From: Paenisporosarcina cavernae
GTDB taxonomy: Bacteria; Bacillota; Bacilli; Bacillales_A; Planococcaceae
Assembly: GCF_003595195.1 (NCBI RefSeq)
Contig: NZ_CP032418.1
Span: forward strand, 1,500,501 to 1,564,500
Direction: 5' to 3'
DNA: 64,000 bases
Below the pieces are notes generated by a model. The model searched no databases. It was not told where the DNA came from and worked only from the letters and a program-made list of their open reading frames with translations. Shown here piece after piece: positions 54,583 to 63,580 of this stretch (position 1 is its first letter; each line of letters opens with the position of its first letter). The position numbers were made by a program, and so were the translations under genes.

Positions 54583-57207
54583 CTACTTTGTTTCGTACCA
54601 AGTGTTGCCAAAAGCTGCATCTACTTTTAAAGGTACATTTAACTTAACGGCATGTTCCATCACTTCAGGAACGAGCTTTTGTAATAGTTCTAGTTCTTCT
54701 TTAGGAGCCTCTAAAATTAATTCATCATGTACTTGTAGCAACATCTTCGCTTGAAGATTCTCTGCCTTTAAACGATGATCCATATCAATCATTGCTTTTT
54801 TTATAATATCTGCAGCACTACCCTGTATCGGTGTGTTCATCGCAGTTCGCTCTGCAAAGTTCCGTAAGTTGAAGTTCGAGCTTGTGATATCTGGTAAATA
54901 TCTTCTGCGATTCATAATGGTTTGAACATACCCTTTTTGTTTTGCATCTTGCACAATATCGTGCATGTATTGTTTAACACCAGGGAAAGTTTCTAAATAA
55001 CGTTCGATAAATTCTGCCGCTTCTTTTCTCGTAATGGATAAATTTTGCGACAAGCCGTAATCACTAATTCCGTATACAATGCCGAAATTTACTGCTTTAG
55101 CTGCGCGTCTCATTTCACTAGTTACATCTTCTTGGGACACGTGAAATACATCCATTGCTGTTTTCGTATGGACGTCCATATCTTGTTGAAATGCTTCAAT
55201 TAATGATGCGTCACCAGACATGTGTGCAAGTACACGTAATTCGATTTGAGAATAATCCGCAGCGAAAAGCACCCAATCCTTCTGAGACGGAATGAAAGCT
55301 TTTCTAATTTTTCTTCCTTCTTCTAAACGTATTGGTATATTTTGTAAATTCGGTTGAATAGAACTTAGTCTACCCGTTTGCGTTAAGGCTTGTTGATAAC
55401 GAGTATGAATTTTTTCATCCGTTCCAATCTCTTTTAGTAATCCTTCAATGTAAGTCGAATTTAATTTTACCAACTGTCGATACAAAAGAATTGGCGCAAT
55501 AATTTCATGCTGGCCTTCTAATTTTTCCAGTACATCTGCTGCAGTGGAGTAGCCTGTTTTTGTTTTTTTCAATACAGGCAGTCCTAATTTTTCAAACAAC
55601 AACACACCTAATTGCTTTGGTGAATTACTATTTACTTTTTCACCAGCAAGTGTATTAATTTTCTCTTCTACTTCTGAAATACGTCGAGTTAATTCTTCCC
55701 CTAGATCTACTAGTGTTTTCCGATCAACTTTGATCCCTTCTGCTTCCATATCTCCTAAAATCAAAGCAAGAGGAAGTTCCAGTTCAGCGTATAGCTCATA
55801 CTGATTATTTTCACGAAGTTTTGCTTGTATGGCATCTTTTAATTGCCAAACCATATACGTTTTACGAATAACGTGGTCCGCTAAATCAGTCTGAGATGGA
55901 ATTGCTTTTTTAGCACCTTTTCCATAAACTTGATCTTCACTGTTGATATTTCGATACTGGAACTCTTGCGCAAGACTTTGTAAATCAGCTGATGAGATTC
56001 CTGGATTCGCAATATAGGATGCTAAAATAAAATCGAATGTGATACCCTTCACATCGATTCCCAATCGGTGGAGAGCTGCAATCGTTGCTTTTGAGTCTAC
56101 TGCTAATTTTTTGGTATCACTTGATTCTAACCATTCTTTTAAATCTGGTGAGGAGGAGAGTATGTCAGGAGTAATAAAATACGACTGTCTCTCTCCGGTC
56201 AATCCAAATCCCAGAATTTCGGCGCTGTGATAGTGTTCATCATACATTTCAATGTGTATTGCCATTTCTTTTTCAAGTAAATCTTTCGTCAAGCTTGAAA
56301 CAATCTCGTACGAAATTTCTTCAATTGGTTGTGATTCTTGAACATACTCGCTTTTTTCTAATAAGGAATTGAACGATAACTCTTTCCAAATGTCGATGAC
56401 ATCGTCTTCATTTGCCCCACTATATTGCAAGTCTTCCATGTTGATCTCAATTGGCGCATTTGTTTCAATCGTTGCAAGTTGTTTGCTCATGATTGCCTGC
56501 TCTTTATTTTCGGTTAAGCGTTCTTTTAATTTAGCACCACTTATGCTGTCGATATTTTCTAACACATTTTCCACAGATTGATACTCAACAAGCAATTTAA
56601 TAGCTGTTTTTTCTCCAACTCCTGGCACACCAGGAATATTATCAGAAGAATCCCCCATCAAGCCTTTCATATCAATAATCTGTTGCGGTGTAAGTCCATA
56701 CTTTTCTTTTACATGTTCAGGTGTATACACTTCTAAATCGGTAAGCCCTTTTTTCGTAATGTATACACTAGTCGTGTTAGATGCGAGTTGAGTTAAATCT
56801 TTATCGCCGCTGACTATAATCACGGTATCTCCTTGTTGTTCTGATTGCTTGCTAAACGTACCAATGATATCATCTGCTTCATAATTTGGTAATTCGTATT
56901 CTCTAATCCCGTATGCTTTCAAAAGCTTTCGAATGTAAGGAAATTGCTCGGATAACTCAGGAGGTGTCTTTTGTCGTCCACCTTTATATTCCTGAAACGT
57001 TTCATGGCGAAATGTAGTTTTCCCCGCATCAAAAGCTACCAAAAGATGCGTTGGTTTTTCGTCTTCCAGGATTTTTTGCAGCATGAGCGTAAATCCATAT
57101 ACCGCATTAGTATGTATTCCTTTATCGTTCGTCAGTAAAGGTAACGCAAAAAATGCTCGGTACGCTAAACTATTTCCATCTAATAAGACTAGTTTATTTT
57201 TTGTCAT
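54583..57207 (-). CDS. polA: DNA polymerase I
   Basis: Repair and Okazaki-fragment processing. N-terminal 5'-3' exonuclease (LLDGNSLAYRAFFALP and DDIIGTFSKQ, about 1-290), a 3'-5' exonuclease-like domain that lacks the usual acidic catalytic residues as in other Bacillus enzymes, and the polymerase domain with DYSQIELRVLAHMSGD near 650, RRAAKAVNFGIVYGIS and LQVHDELILEAP. 874 residues, near B. subtilis (880). In the phoPR-polA-mutM-coaE order. Confidence 0.97.
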   Translation of the reverse strand: MTKNKLVLLDGNSLAYRAFFALPLLTNDKGIHTNAVYGFTLMLQKILEDEKPTHLLVAFDAGKTTFRHETFQEYKGGRQKTPPELSEQFPYIRKLLKAYGIREYELPNYEADDIIGTFSKQSEQQGDTVIIVSGDKDLTQLASNTTSVYITKKGLTDLEVYTPEHVKEKYGLTPQQIIDMKGLMGDSSDNIPGVPGVGEKTAIKLLVEYQSVENVLENIDSISGAKLKERLTENKEQAIMSKQLATIETNAPIEINMEDLQYSGANEDDVIDIWKELSFNSLLEKSEYVQESQPIEEISYEIVSSLTKDLLEKEMAIHIEMYDEHYHSAEILGFGLTGERQSYFITPDILSSSPDLKEWLESSDTKKLAVDSKATIAALHRLGIDVKGITFDFILASYIANPGISSADLQSLAQEFQYRNINSEDQVYGKGAKKAIPSQTDLADHVIRKTYMVWQLKDAIQAKLRENNQYELYAELELPLALILGDMEAEGIKVDRKTLVDLGEELTRRISEVEEKINTLAGEKVNSNSPKQLGVLLFEKLGLPVLKKTKTGYSTAADVLEKLEGQHEIIAPILLYRQLVKLNSTYIEGLLKEIGTDEKIHTRYQQALTQTGRLSSIQPNLQNIPIRLEEGRKIRKAFIPSQKDWVLFAADYSQIELRVLAHMSGDASLIEAFQQDMDVHTKTAMDVFHVSQEDVTSEMRRAAKAVNFGIVYGISDYGLSQNLSITRKEAAEFIERYLETFPGVKQYMHDIVQDAKQKGYVQTIMNRRRYLPDITSSNFNLRNFAERTAMNTPIQGSAADIIKKAMIDMDHRLKAENLQAKMLLQVHDELILEAPKEELELLQKLVPEVMEHAVKLNVPLKVDAAFGNTWYETK

Positions 57208-57221
57208 TCCCAGTCCACTCC

Positions 57222-58640
57222 TTACTTCGGTAAAAACACCGTGAATTTTGTTCCTATTCCAGGCTCACTTTCCACTTGGATCGTCCCTTTATGCGCTTCT
57301 ATTAAATGCTTTACAATAGCCAAGCCTAGGCCAGTGCCACCTGAGTTTCTACTTCTTGCCCGATCCACTCGGTAAAATCGTTCAAATATTCGGTTGAGTT
57401 CTTCTGAAGCAATTCCAATTCCTTCGTCCTCAATAGAAAACAGGACTTCTTTCTCTCGATTTTCAATGGCGATCTTGATCGTCGTACCATCTTGGGAGTA
57501 TGTGACGGCATTCGATAGTAAGTTTACCACGACTTGCATTAGACGATACCGATCGGCCGATAAGAAAACATCCTCATTCGAAAGATACACAATGGAACAA
57601 TTTTTCTCTTCTACTCGAGGTGATAAAATTTCCACTGCTTCTAAGATAATCTCTTTTAAATTCACATTCACTTTTGTTAAATTAAAATCCTGTTGTTCTG
57701 CTTTTGATAGTTCTAATAAATCATTGATAAGTAATTGTAATCGATTGCTCTCTTTGAAAATAATTTCGAGAAAATTTAATAAAGCTTTTTCATCTTGGTA
57801 TGCACCATCTAAAAGTGTTTCAGAAAATCCTTTTATTGCAGTAATTGGTGTGCGTAGTTCGTGTGAGACATTCGCCACGAAGTCTTTACGTATTTGTTCC
57901 AATTTCATCAACTCTGTTATATCGTGAGCGACAATGACAATCCCCAACCATCTCCCATGTTCCCCTATTACAGGAGATCCAAAGACATCTATACGATTTT
58001 GTAAACCAGAATATTGAATCGTCATTTGCTGTCTTTTTGAGTTTTCCGTGAGAAAAACTAATTCAATAAACGATAAGATTTCTTTTGGTAAATGTAGCTC
58101 CTGCAAATATTTAGGAGACTTCCCTGAATGTACACGGAAAAGCTGTTGGAAATGTTTATTCATTATGGATATTCTTCCATCACGATCAATCATTAATAGT
58201 GCGCTATCCATTGTCTCAATCAACGTGTTTAATCGTTCTTTTTCAAGAAGACGTCTGTCCGATATTTCTTGTAAATTTCGCGCAAGAACGTTCATCGATT
58301 TACTTAACGATTCAGTAGCAGAATTAGGCAATTCGAAAACACGTGCTCGATAATTGCCTTTTGCTAGTTCAATTGCGGTAGAGGATATGTGATCGAGATG
58401 ATCAAAATAATTACGTGCAAACCGATTCACAATGAAGAGGAAAATAACAAGTAACACGATGAGGAGTGATACTACATAAAATACAATCCCGATTTTTTCT
58501 GTCCCTATGCGTAAAGATGTAGGAGAAGAATTCCCAGATAAAACGGGAAAAAGCTGACTTATTACAATTCCTAAGCCAGCTAGAACAACAATAATGCATG
58601 TATTAAACGCAATCATCCAATTTCTGTGCAATGATTTCAT
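57222..58640 (-). CDS. phoR: Phosphate-sensing histidine kinase PhoR, short-sensor form
   Basis: Membrane kinase of the phosphate-starvation system. Two helices (about 8-30 and 50-72) enclose only about 20 residues outside the cell, followed by HAMP (about 75-125), PAS (about 135-235), HisKA with NVSHELRTPITAIKG near 257-271, and HATPase with NLLSNAVTYSQDG and SGGTGLGLAIVK. 472 residues, about 100 shorter than B. subtilis PhoR (579), because the outer sensor domain is missing. Stop/start overlap with phoP. Confidence 0.92.
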   Translation of the reverse strand: MKSLHRNWMIAFNTCIIVVLAGLGIVISQLFPVLSGNSSPTSLRIGTEKIGIVFYVVSLLIVLLVIFLFIVNRFARNYFDHLDHISSTAIELAKGNYRARVFELPNSATESLSKSMNVLARNLQEISDRRLLEKERLNTLIETMDSALLMIDRDGRISIMNKHFQQLFRVHSGKSPKYLQELHLPKEILSFIELVFLTENSKRQQMTIQYSGLQNRIDVFGSPVIGEHGRWLGIVIVAHDITELMKLEQIRKDFVANVSHELRTPITAIKGFSETLLDGAYQDEKALLNFLEIIFKESNRLQLLINDLLELSKAEQQDFNLTKVNVNLKEIILEAVEILSPRVEEKNCSIVYLSNEDVFLSADRYRLMQVVVNLLSNAVTYSQDGTTIKIAIENREKEVLFSIEDEGIGIASEELNRIFERFYRVDRARSRNSGGTGLGLAIVKHLIEAHKGTIQVESEPGIGTKFTVFLPK

Positions 58641-59350
58641 TGGTTTTTCGGCTCCTCAAACTTGTATCCCATTCCTCGAACCGTTTTAATATAACTAGGT
58701 TTTTTCGTATCTTCTTCTATTTTTTCACGTAAATGGCTTACGTGAACATCCACAATTCGTGTGTCTCCTGCAAATTCATAATTCCAAACAGCACTTAATA
58801 ATTGGTCACGTGTTAGCACTCTGTTTTTATTCTCCACTAGATACACGAGGAGTTCAAATTCCTTCGAAGTAAAATCTATCTTTTCGCCATTTAAAAGTAC
58901 CTCATAACGGTTTGGATATAACACTAATTTTCCAAAGTCTAATTTTCGATCTTCAGAAGAGAGATCTTTCTCATTCAAATATCCTGTACTACGACGTAAC
59001 ACAGCCTTTACTCGAGCAGAGACTTCACGAGGACTAAATGGTTTTGTCATGTAATCATCGGCACCTAATTCTAGTCCAAGTATTTTGTCAAGTTCATCTT
59101 CTTTGGCAGTTAACATAATAATAGATATTGGAAGTTTTTTCTGACGAACTGCTTTACATACTTCCATTCCATCTAACAGTGGTAACATAATATCTAATAC
59201 CATTAAATCTGGACGTTCCATTTCTGCAAGTGTAAGTGCCTCTTGGCCGTTACTGGCTGTTATGACTTCGTAACCAGCTTGCGTGAGATTGTACTCTATG
59301 AGCGTGACAATAGAAGGTTCGTCATCGACAACTAATATTTTTTTCGACAT
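58637..59350 (-). CDS. phoP: Phosphate-regulon response regulator PhoP
   Basis: OmpR-type regulator. Receiver with VDDEPSIV, phospho-acceptor Asp in MVLDIMLPLLDG near 50-61, TAKEDELDK and KPFSPREVSARV; winged-helix domain about 135-233 (FTSKEFELLVYLVENKNRVL). 237 residues, near B. subtilis PhoP (240). Four-base overlap with phoR. No PhoP box was recognised upstream. Confidence 0.95.
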   Translation of the reverse strand: MSKKILVVDDEPSIVTLIEYNLTQAGYEVITASNGQEALTLAEMERPDLMVLDIMLPLLDGMEVCKAVRQKKLPISIIMLTAKEDELDKILGLELGADDYMTKPFSPREVSARVKAVLRRSTGYLNEKDLSSEDRKLDFGKLVLYPNRYEVLLNGEKIDFTSKEFELLVYLVENKNRVLTRDQLLSAVWNYEFAGDTRIVDVHVSHLREKIEEDTKKPSYIKTVRGMGYKFEEPKNQ

Positions 59351-59371
59351 TTTCTTCCCCCATTGGTCTAA

Positions 59372-59848
59372 TTAGAAATTTTCCATCGCATGAGAAGTCA
59401 GCTTGTTTTCAATTAACGGAGGAGAACACCAAACGTCCCCTTCTATCACAACGTCTCCTTGCTGATCATGCGCGATGATGGAAACATTTACTTTATTCGA
59501 TGATGGTTGTACGTCAGTTACAGTTAGTAAAAATTCAATTGTTTCATAATGATATACTGCTTTTGGGAAACGTAAATGCTGCTCTAATATATGAGAACCC
59601 GGACCGGGTAAGTATTTTGAAATGGCCGATGTAACAATGCCGGTTAACATAATAGTTGGAACAATAGGTTTTTCATAAGAAGTTTGAGAAGCAAAATCGT
59701 GCTGAATGTATAAAGGATTCCCATCATTCGTTAAACCTAAATATAACAATAAGTCTTTATCTTCGATTTTTTCGGTTAGTTTCAACTTTTCTCCAACGGA
59801 AATTTCGTCTATTTTTCTGCCTAATTTTCTTTTTTTCCCCAATAACAT
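59372..59848 (-). CDS. MaoC-like hotdog dehydratase
   Basis: 158 residues with a MaoC/(R)-enoyl-CoA hydratase pattern: EKIEDKDLLLYLGLTNDGNPLYIQHDFA near 27-54, then VPTIMLTGIVTSAISKYLPGPGS, the hydratase loop with conserved Gly and Pro. The classic catalytic Asp/His pair is present in part (D at the NPL motif, H in IQHDF). Acts on acyl thioesters; substrate unknown. ATG 59848 has AGGAG upstream. Between mdh and phoP. Confidence 0.75.
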   Translation of the reverse strand: MLLGKKRKLGRKIDEISVGEKLKLTEKIEDKDLLLYLGLTNDGNPLYIQHDFASQTSYEKPIVPTIMLTGIVTSAISKYLPGPGSHILEQHLRFPKAVYHYETIEFLLTVTDVQPSSNKVNVSIIAHDQQGDVVIEGDVWCSPPLIENKLTSHAMENF

Positions 59849-59906
59849 AGTCATTCTCCTCTCCCATCTTCACTTGCTTTAATAGTACCAATAAGCACAA
59901 AAAAAA

Positions 59907-59930
59907 TCGAGCAGGTTCCCACCTACTCGA
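59907..59930 (-). terminator. Terminator after the TCA genes, before the MaoC gene
   Basis: Minus-strand TCGAGTAGGT / ACCTGCTCGA stem with a four-base loop, then eight T. It lies right after mdh on the coding-strand downstream side of the MaoC gene start; on the minus strand the MaoC gene is downstream of mdh and this terminator separates them. Confidence 0.85.
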
Positions 59931-59935
59931 CGTGA

Positions 59936-60877
59936 TTAGTTACGTAGACTATTCATAACAGAACGAACTGATTCTGCCGATTTAGAAAACGCGCTTTTTT
60001 CTTCATCTGACAACTCTAATTCGATGATTTGCTCAATTCCCTTTGCACCTAATACCGTTGGAACTCCGATATAAATCCCATCAAACCCATATTCCCCTTC
60101 TAAATAAGCAATGGAAGGAAGGACACGTTTTTGATCGTTTAAAATCGCTTCCGCCATTTCAACTAAAGCAGCTGCCGGAGCATAATAAGCGGAACCATTT
60201 CCAAGTAAATTGACAATCTCTGCGCCACCTTTTCTGGTTCGCTCTACAATTGCCTCAATTTCAGATGGACTTAGTAATGTATCAATCGGAATTCCACCAG
60301 CGTAAGAATAGCGGATTAACGGAACCATATCATCTCCGTGTCCACCTAAAACGAAACCAGTTATATCTTGAGGAGCTAGTGAAAGTGCTTCTGCAACAAA
60401 TGTACGGAAACGAGCTGTATCAAGTACACCAGATTGACCAATGACGCGTTCCTTTGGAAAACCAGATGCTTGAAAAACGGTATAGGTCATTGCATCAACT
60501 GGATTAGTCAAAACAAGTAGAATCGCATTTGGTGAGAACTTTACAATTTCTTTTGTGACTGATTGCATAACTTGTTGATTTGTTTGAACTAAATCATCTC
60601 GACTCATTCCAGGCTTTCTTGCAATTCCAGCAGTAATAATGACAATATCAGAATCTCGCGTATCCTCATAACTCGAAGTACCCTTAACAGACGTATTGAA
60701 GCCTAAAATAGGACCAGATTCCAGAATATCCAGCGCTTTTCCTTTCGTAGGATTTTCATTTTGAGGAATATCGACTAATACGACATTTCCTAGCTCTTTC
60801 TGAGCAAATAGAAAAGCAGCTGTTGCACCTGTGAAACCTGATCCAATGACAGAAATCTTTTTACGTTCGTTTGTCAC
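59936..60877 (-). CDS. mdh: Malate dehydrogenase
   Basis: Oxidises malate to oxaloacetate with NAD, last step of the TCA cycle. LDH-like type: [17 protein letters not shown] near 8-24, [12 protein letters not shown] near 88-99, catalytic His in [14 protein letters not shown] near 177-190. 313 residues (B. subtilis 312). GTG start at 60877 with AGGAGAGGG four bases upstream. Third gene of citZ-icd-mdh. Confidence 0.96.
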   Translation of the reverse strand: MTNERKKISVIGSGFTGATAAFLFAQKELGNVVLVDIPQNENPTKGKALDILESGPILGFNTSVKGTSSYEDTRDSDIVIITAGIARKPGMSRDDLVQTNQQVMQSVTKEIVKFSPNAILLVLTNPVDAMTYTVFQASGFPKERVIGQSGVLDTARFRTFVAEALSLAPQDITGFVLGGHGDDMVPLIRYSYAGGIPIDTLLSPSEIEAIVERTRKGGAEIVNLLGNGSAYYAPAAALVEMAEAILNDQKRVLPSIAYLEGEYGFDGIYIGVPTVLGAKGIEQIIELELSDEEKSAFSKSAESVRSVMNSLRN

Positions 60878-60906
60878 GTTACCCTCTCCTAAATAGATAA
60901 GTTGAA

Positions 60907-60934
60907 CCCCGCCGAACCTAAAAAGTTGGCGGGG
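60907..60934 (-). other. Strong hairpin between icd and mdh
   Basis: CCCCGCC-AAC / GTT-C-GGCGGGG stem on the minus strand, no U-tract. It lies 27 bases after the icd stop. More likely an RNA-stability or processing element than a terminator. Confidence 0.7.
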
Positions 60935-60961
60935 TAAATGTAACTGATTACATGAAGGCTA

Positions 60962-62230
60962 TTATAGATTTTTGATTAATTCGTCTGCAAACTCAGAACA
61001 TTTCACTTCTTTAGCACCGTCCATTAAACGAGCAAAGTCATATGTTACGACTTTAGATGCAATTGTTTTTTCCATAGAATCCATGATTAATTTAGCTGCT
61101 TCCGTCCATCCAAGGTGTTCTAACATTAAAACTCCAGAAAGGATAACAGAAGAAGGATTTACTTTATCTAATCCAGCATATTTTGGTGCAGTACCATGAG
61201 TTGCTTCAAAGATTGCGTGACCTGTTACATAGTTAATATTAGCACCAGGAGCAATTCCAATCCCACCAACTTGTGCAGCTAGTGCATCCGAAATGTAATC
61301 TCCATTTAAATTCATTGTAGCAACAACATCAAACTCGCTTGGACGAGTTAAAATTTGTTGTAAGAAGATATCTGCAATAGAATCTTTTACTAAAATTTTA
61401 CCAGAAGCTAATGCATCTGCTTGAGCTTTGTCTGCTGCTTCTGCACCTTTTTCTTCTTTAATTTGATCATATTGGTTCCAAGTGAACGTTTTATCACCAA
61501 ATTCTTGCTCTGCAACTTCATAACCCCAAGTTTTAAAAGCACCTTCAGTAAACTTCATAATATTCCCTTTGTGTACTAACGTTAATGATTCACGGCCTTC
61601 TTTAATCACATAGTTTAAAGCAGCACGAACTAAACGTTTTGTTCCTTCTTCAGAAACTGGTTTAATACCGATACCTGAAGTTTCAGGGAAACGAATTTTG
61701 TTTACTCCCATTTGAGTTTGTAAAAATTCGATGACTTTTTTCACTTCATCTGAACCTTTTGCATACTCGATACCAGCATAGATATCTTCCGTATTTTCAC
61801 GGAAAATAACCATATCTGTATCTTCTGGACGTTTCACAGGTGATGGGACACCTTCAAAGTAACGTACAGGACGTAAACATGTATACAAGTCTAATTCTTG
61901 ACGTAGTGCAACGTTAAGAGAACGAATTCCCCCACCCACTGGTGTTGTAAGAGGTCCCTTAATTGCAATTAAATACTCACGAATCACTTCTAAAGTTTCT
62001 TCTGGTAACCATTCGCCAGTTTTGTCGAATGCTTTTTGTCCAGCTAAAACTTCTTTCCATACAATTGATTTTTCACCATTGTATGCTTTTTCAACAGATG
62101 CTTCTAATACACGAGAAGCTGCAGCCCAAATATCTGGACCCGTTCCGTCTCCTTCAATATAAGGAATAATTGCATTATTTGGCACGTTTAATACGCCATT
62201 CTCAACTGAAATTTTACCGCCGTTTGTCAT
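60962..62230 (-). CDS. icd: Isocitrate dehydrogenase (NADP)
   Basis: Converts isocitrate to 2-oxoglutarate. Substrate-binding Ser in [17 protein letters not shown] near 198-214, [14 protein letters not shown] near 26-39, [25 protein letters not shown] near 308-332 with the Mg-binding Asp, and HGTAPKYAG. 422 residues, B. subtilis 423. Middle gene of citZ-icd-mdh; 58-base gap after citZ. Confidence 0.97.
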   Translation of the reverse strand: MTNGGKISVENGVLNVPNNAIIPYIEGDGTGPDIWAAASRVLEASVEKAYNGEKSIVWKEVLAGQKAFDKTGEWLPEETLEVIREYLIAIKGPLTTPVGGGIRSLNVALRQELDLYTCLRPVRYFEGVPSPVKRPEDTDMVIFRENTEDIYAGIEYAKGSDEVKKVIEFLQTQMGVNKIRFPETSGIGIKPVSEEGTKRLVRAALNYVIKEGRESLTLVHKGNIMKFTEGAFKTWGYEVAEQEFGDKTFTWNQYDQIKEEKGAEAADKAQADALASGKILVKDSIADIFLQQILTRPSEFDVVATMNLNGDYISDALAAQVGGIGIAPGANINYVTGHAIFEATHGTAPKYAGLDKVNPSSVILSGVLMLEHLGWTEAAKLIMDSMEKTIASKVVTYDFARLMDGAKEVKCSEFADELIKNL

Positions 62231-62288
62231 ATAAATTTCCTCCTAAATACTCGTTCTTTCTTTCAAAAGAAATCAGTTATTTTACAGC

Positions 62289-63404
62289 TTATCGTTCATT
62301 CACGGGAACATATTTTTGCATTCCAGGTCCGATATATTCCGCACGTGGACGGATTAAACGGTTGTTTGCATATTGTTCTAAAATATGAGCTAACCAGCCC
62401 GATACGCGAGAAACTGCAAATATTGGTGTGAATAAATCATGATCAATATTTAATGAATGGTACACAGAAGCAGAATAGAAATCTACATTTGGTGGTAAAT
62501 TCTTTTGTCCTGTTACGATATCTTCAATTTTAATTGACATCTCATACCATTTTTCTTCTCCACGAAGTGCTGTTAATTTTTTTGACATTTCACGTAAATG
62601 CTTAGCACGTGGATCACCTTTACGATATACGCGGTGACCGAAGCCCATAATTTTTTCTTTGTTGTTTAATTTTTCTTGGATGACAGAATCAACGCGATCG
62701 ACAGAGCCGATTTCCATTAACATTTTCATTACTTGTTCGTTAGCTCCACCATGTAACGGTCCTTTAAGAGCGCCAATCGCAGCTACAACGCCGGAGTAAA
62801 CATCAGATAAAGTAGCTACACAAACACGAGCAGTAAATGTCGAAGCATTTAACTCATGGTCTGCATGTAATACTAGAGCTTTATTGAATGCTTCCACAGC
62901 GATGTCTTCTGGCATTTCTCCCGTTAACATATAAAGGAAGTTCGCTGCATAGCTTAAATCCGATTTCGGTTGAATTGGCTCTAAGCCTTTACGAACTCGT
63001 GCAAAAGCGGTAACAAGTGTAGACATTTTTGCTTGAAGCTGAATTGCTTTTAAGTAATTCGCTTCGTCAGACATGTCTTCTGCTTTCTCGTCATATAATC
63101 CAAGCATAGACACCGCAGTGCGAAGTGCTGTCATTGGGTGCACTTTCTCGATTGGATACGTTTTAAAATGAGCTAATACCTCTTCTGGTACAGACATATT
63201 ATCTGCTAATTGTTGTTTTAATTCTGCAAGTTCGTCTGCTTTTGGAAGACGTTGGTGCCATAGTAAATATACTACCTCTTCAAAACTTGCATGATCTGCT
63301 AAATCATCAATATCATACCCTACGTATGTAAGAGTGTCGTCAATAATCGAGCTTATCGCTGATTGAGTAGCGACAATACCCTCAAGACCTTTTGCTGATG
63401 ACAT
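62289..63404 (-). CDS. citZ: Citrate synthase
   Basis: Condenses acetyl-CoA with oxaloacetate. Catalytic motifs ALKGPLHGGANEQVMKM near 215-231, MGFGHRVYRKGDPRAKHL near 254-271 and the conserved Asp in PPNVDFYSASV near 308-318. ATG 63404 with AAAGGAG upstream gives 371 residues, close to B. subtilis CitZ (372). First gene of the TCA operon; the leader has a cre-like site and a terminator-like hairpin. Confidence 0.96.
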   Translation of the reverse strand: MSSAKGLEGIVATQSAISSIIDDTLTYVGYDIDDLADHASFEEVVYLLWHQRLPKADELAELKQQLADNMSVPEEVLAHFKTYPIEKVHPMTALRTAVSMLGLYDEKAEDMSDEANYLKAIQLQAKMSTLVTAFARVRKGLEPIQPKSDLSYAANFLYMLTGEMPEDIAVEAFNKALVLHADHELNASTFTARVCVATLSDVYSGVVAAIGALKGPLHGGANEQVMKMLMEIGSVDRVDSVIQEKLNNKEKIMGFGHRVYRKGDPRAKHLREMSKKLTALRGEEKWYEMSIKIEDIVTGQKNLPPNVDFYSASVYHSLNIDHDLFTPIFAVSRVSGWLAHILEQYANNRLIRPRAEYIGPGMQKYVPVNER

Positions 63405-63444
63405 TTGTATCGCTCCTTTTCTAATATTAGCCATTCCTCTACAT

Positions 63445-63473
63445 AAAAAAATGCAGACGGAAGGCTCATCTGC
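63445..63473 (-). terminator. Attenuator-like hairpin in the citZ leader
   Basis: GCAGAT / GTCTGC stem with a nine-base loop, then A and seven T on the minus strand, between the citZ promoter and its ribosome site. It has the form of an intrinsic terminator but the stem is short. Confidence 0.55.
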
Positions 63474-63489
63474 TTTTATGAACCGAATA

Positions 63490-63537
63490 TGAAATCACTT
63501 ACATAGCCATTATAATCAATTTTGACTTCTTTGTGAA
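63490..63537 (-). promoter_or_regulatory. citZ promoter with cre-like site
   Basis: TTCACA (63532-63537), 17-base spacer, TATAAT (63509-63514) on the minus strand. TGTAAGTGATTTCA (63490-63503) differs from the cre consensus at one base (T for C at the central CG) and overlaps the start site. CcpA control of citZ is known in B. subtilis. Confidence 0.65.
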
Positions 63538-63580
63538 TGAAAACGATTATTTTTAACTAATTTGCTGAAGGATGTCGTAT

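Noticed and set aside
54583-57207. polA as a degraded gene because the 3'-5' exonuclease residues are missing
   Set aside because: Loss of that activity is normal for Bacillus-type DNA polymerase I.
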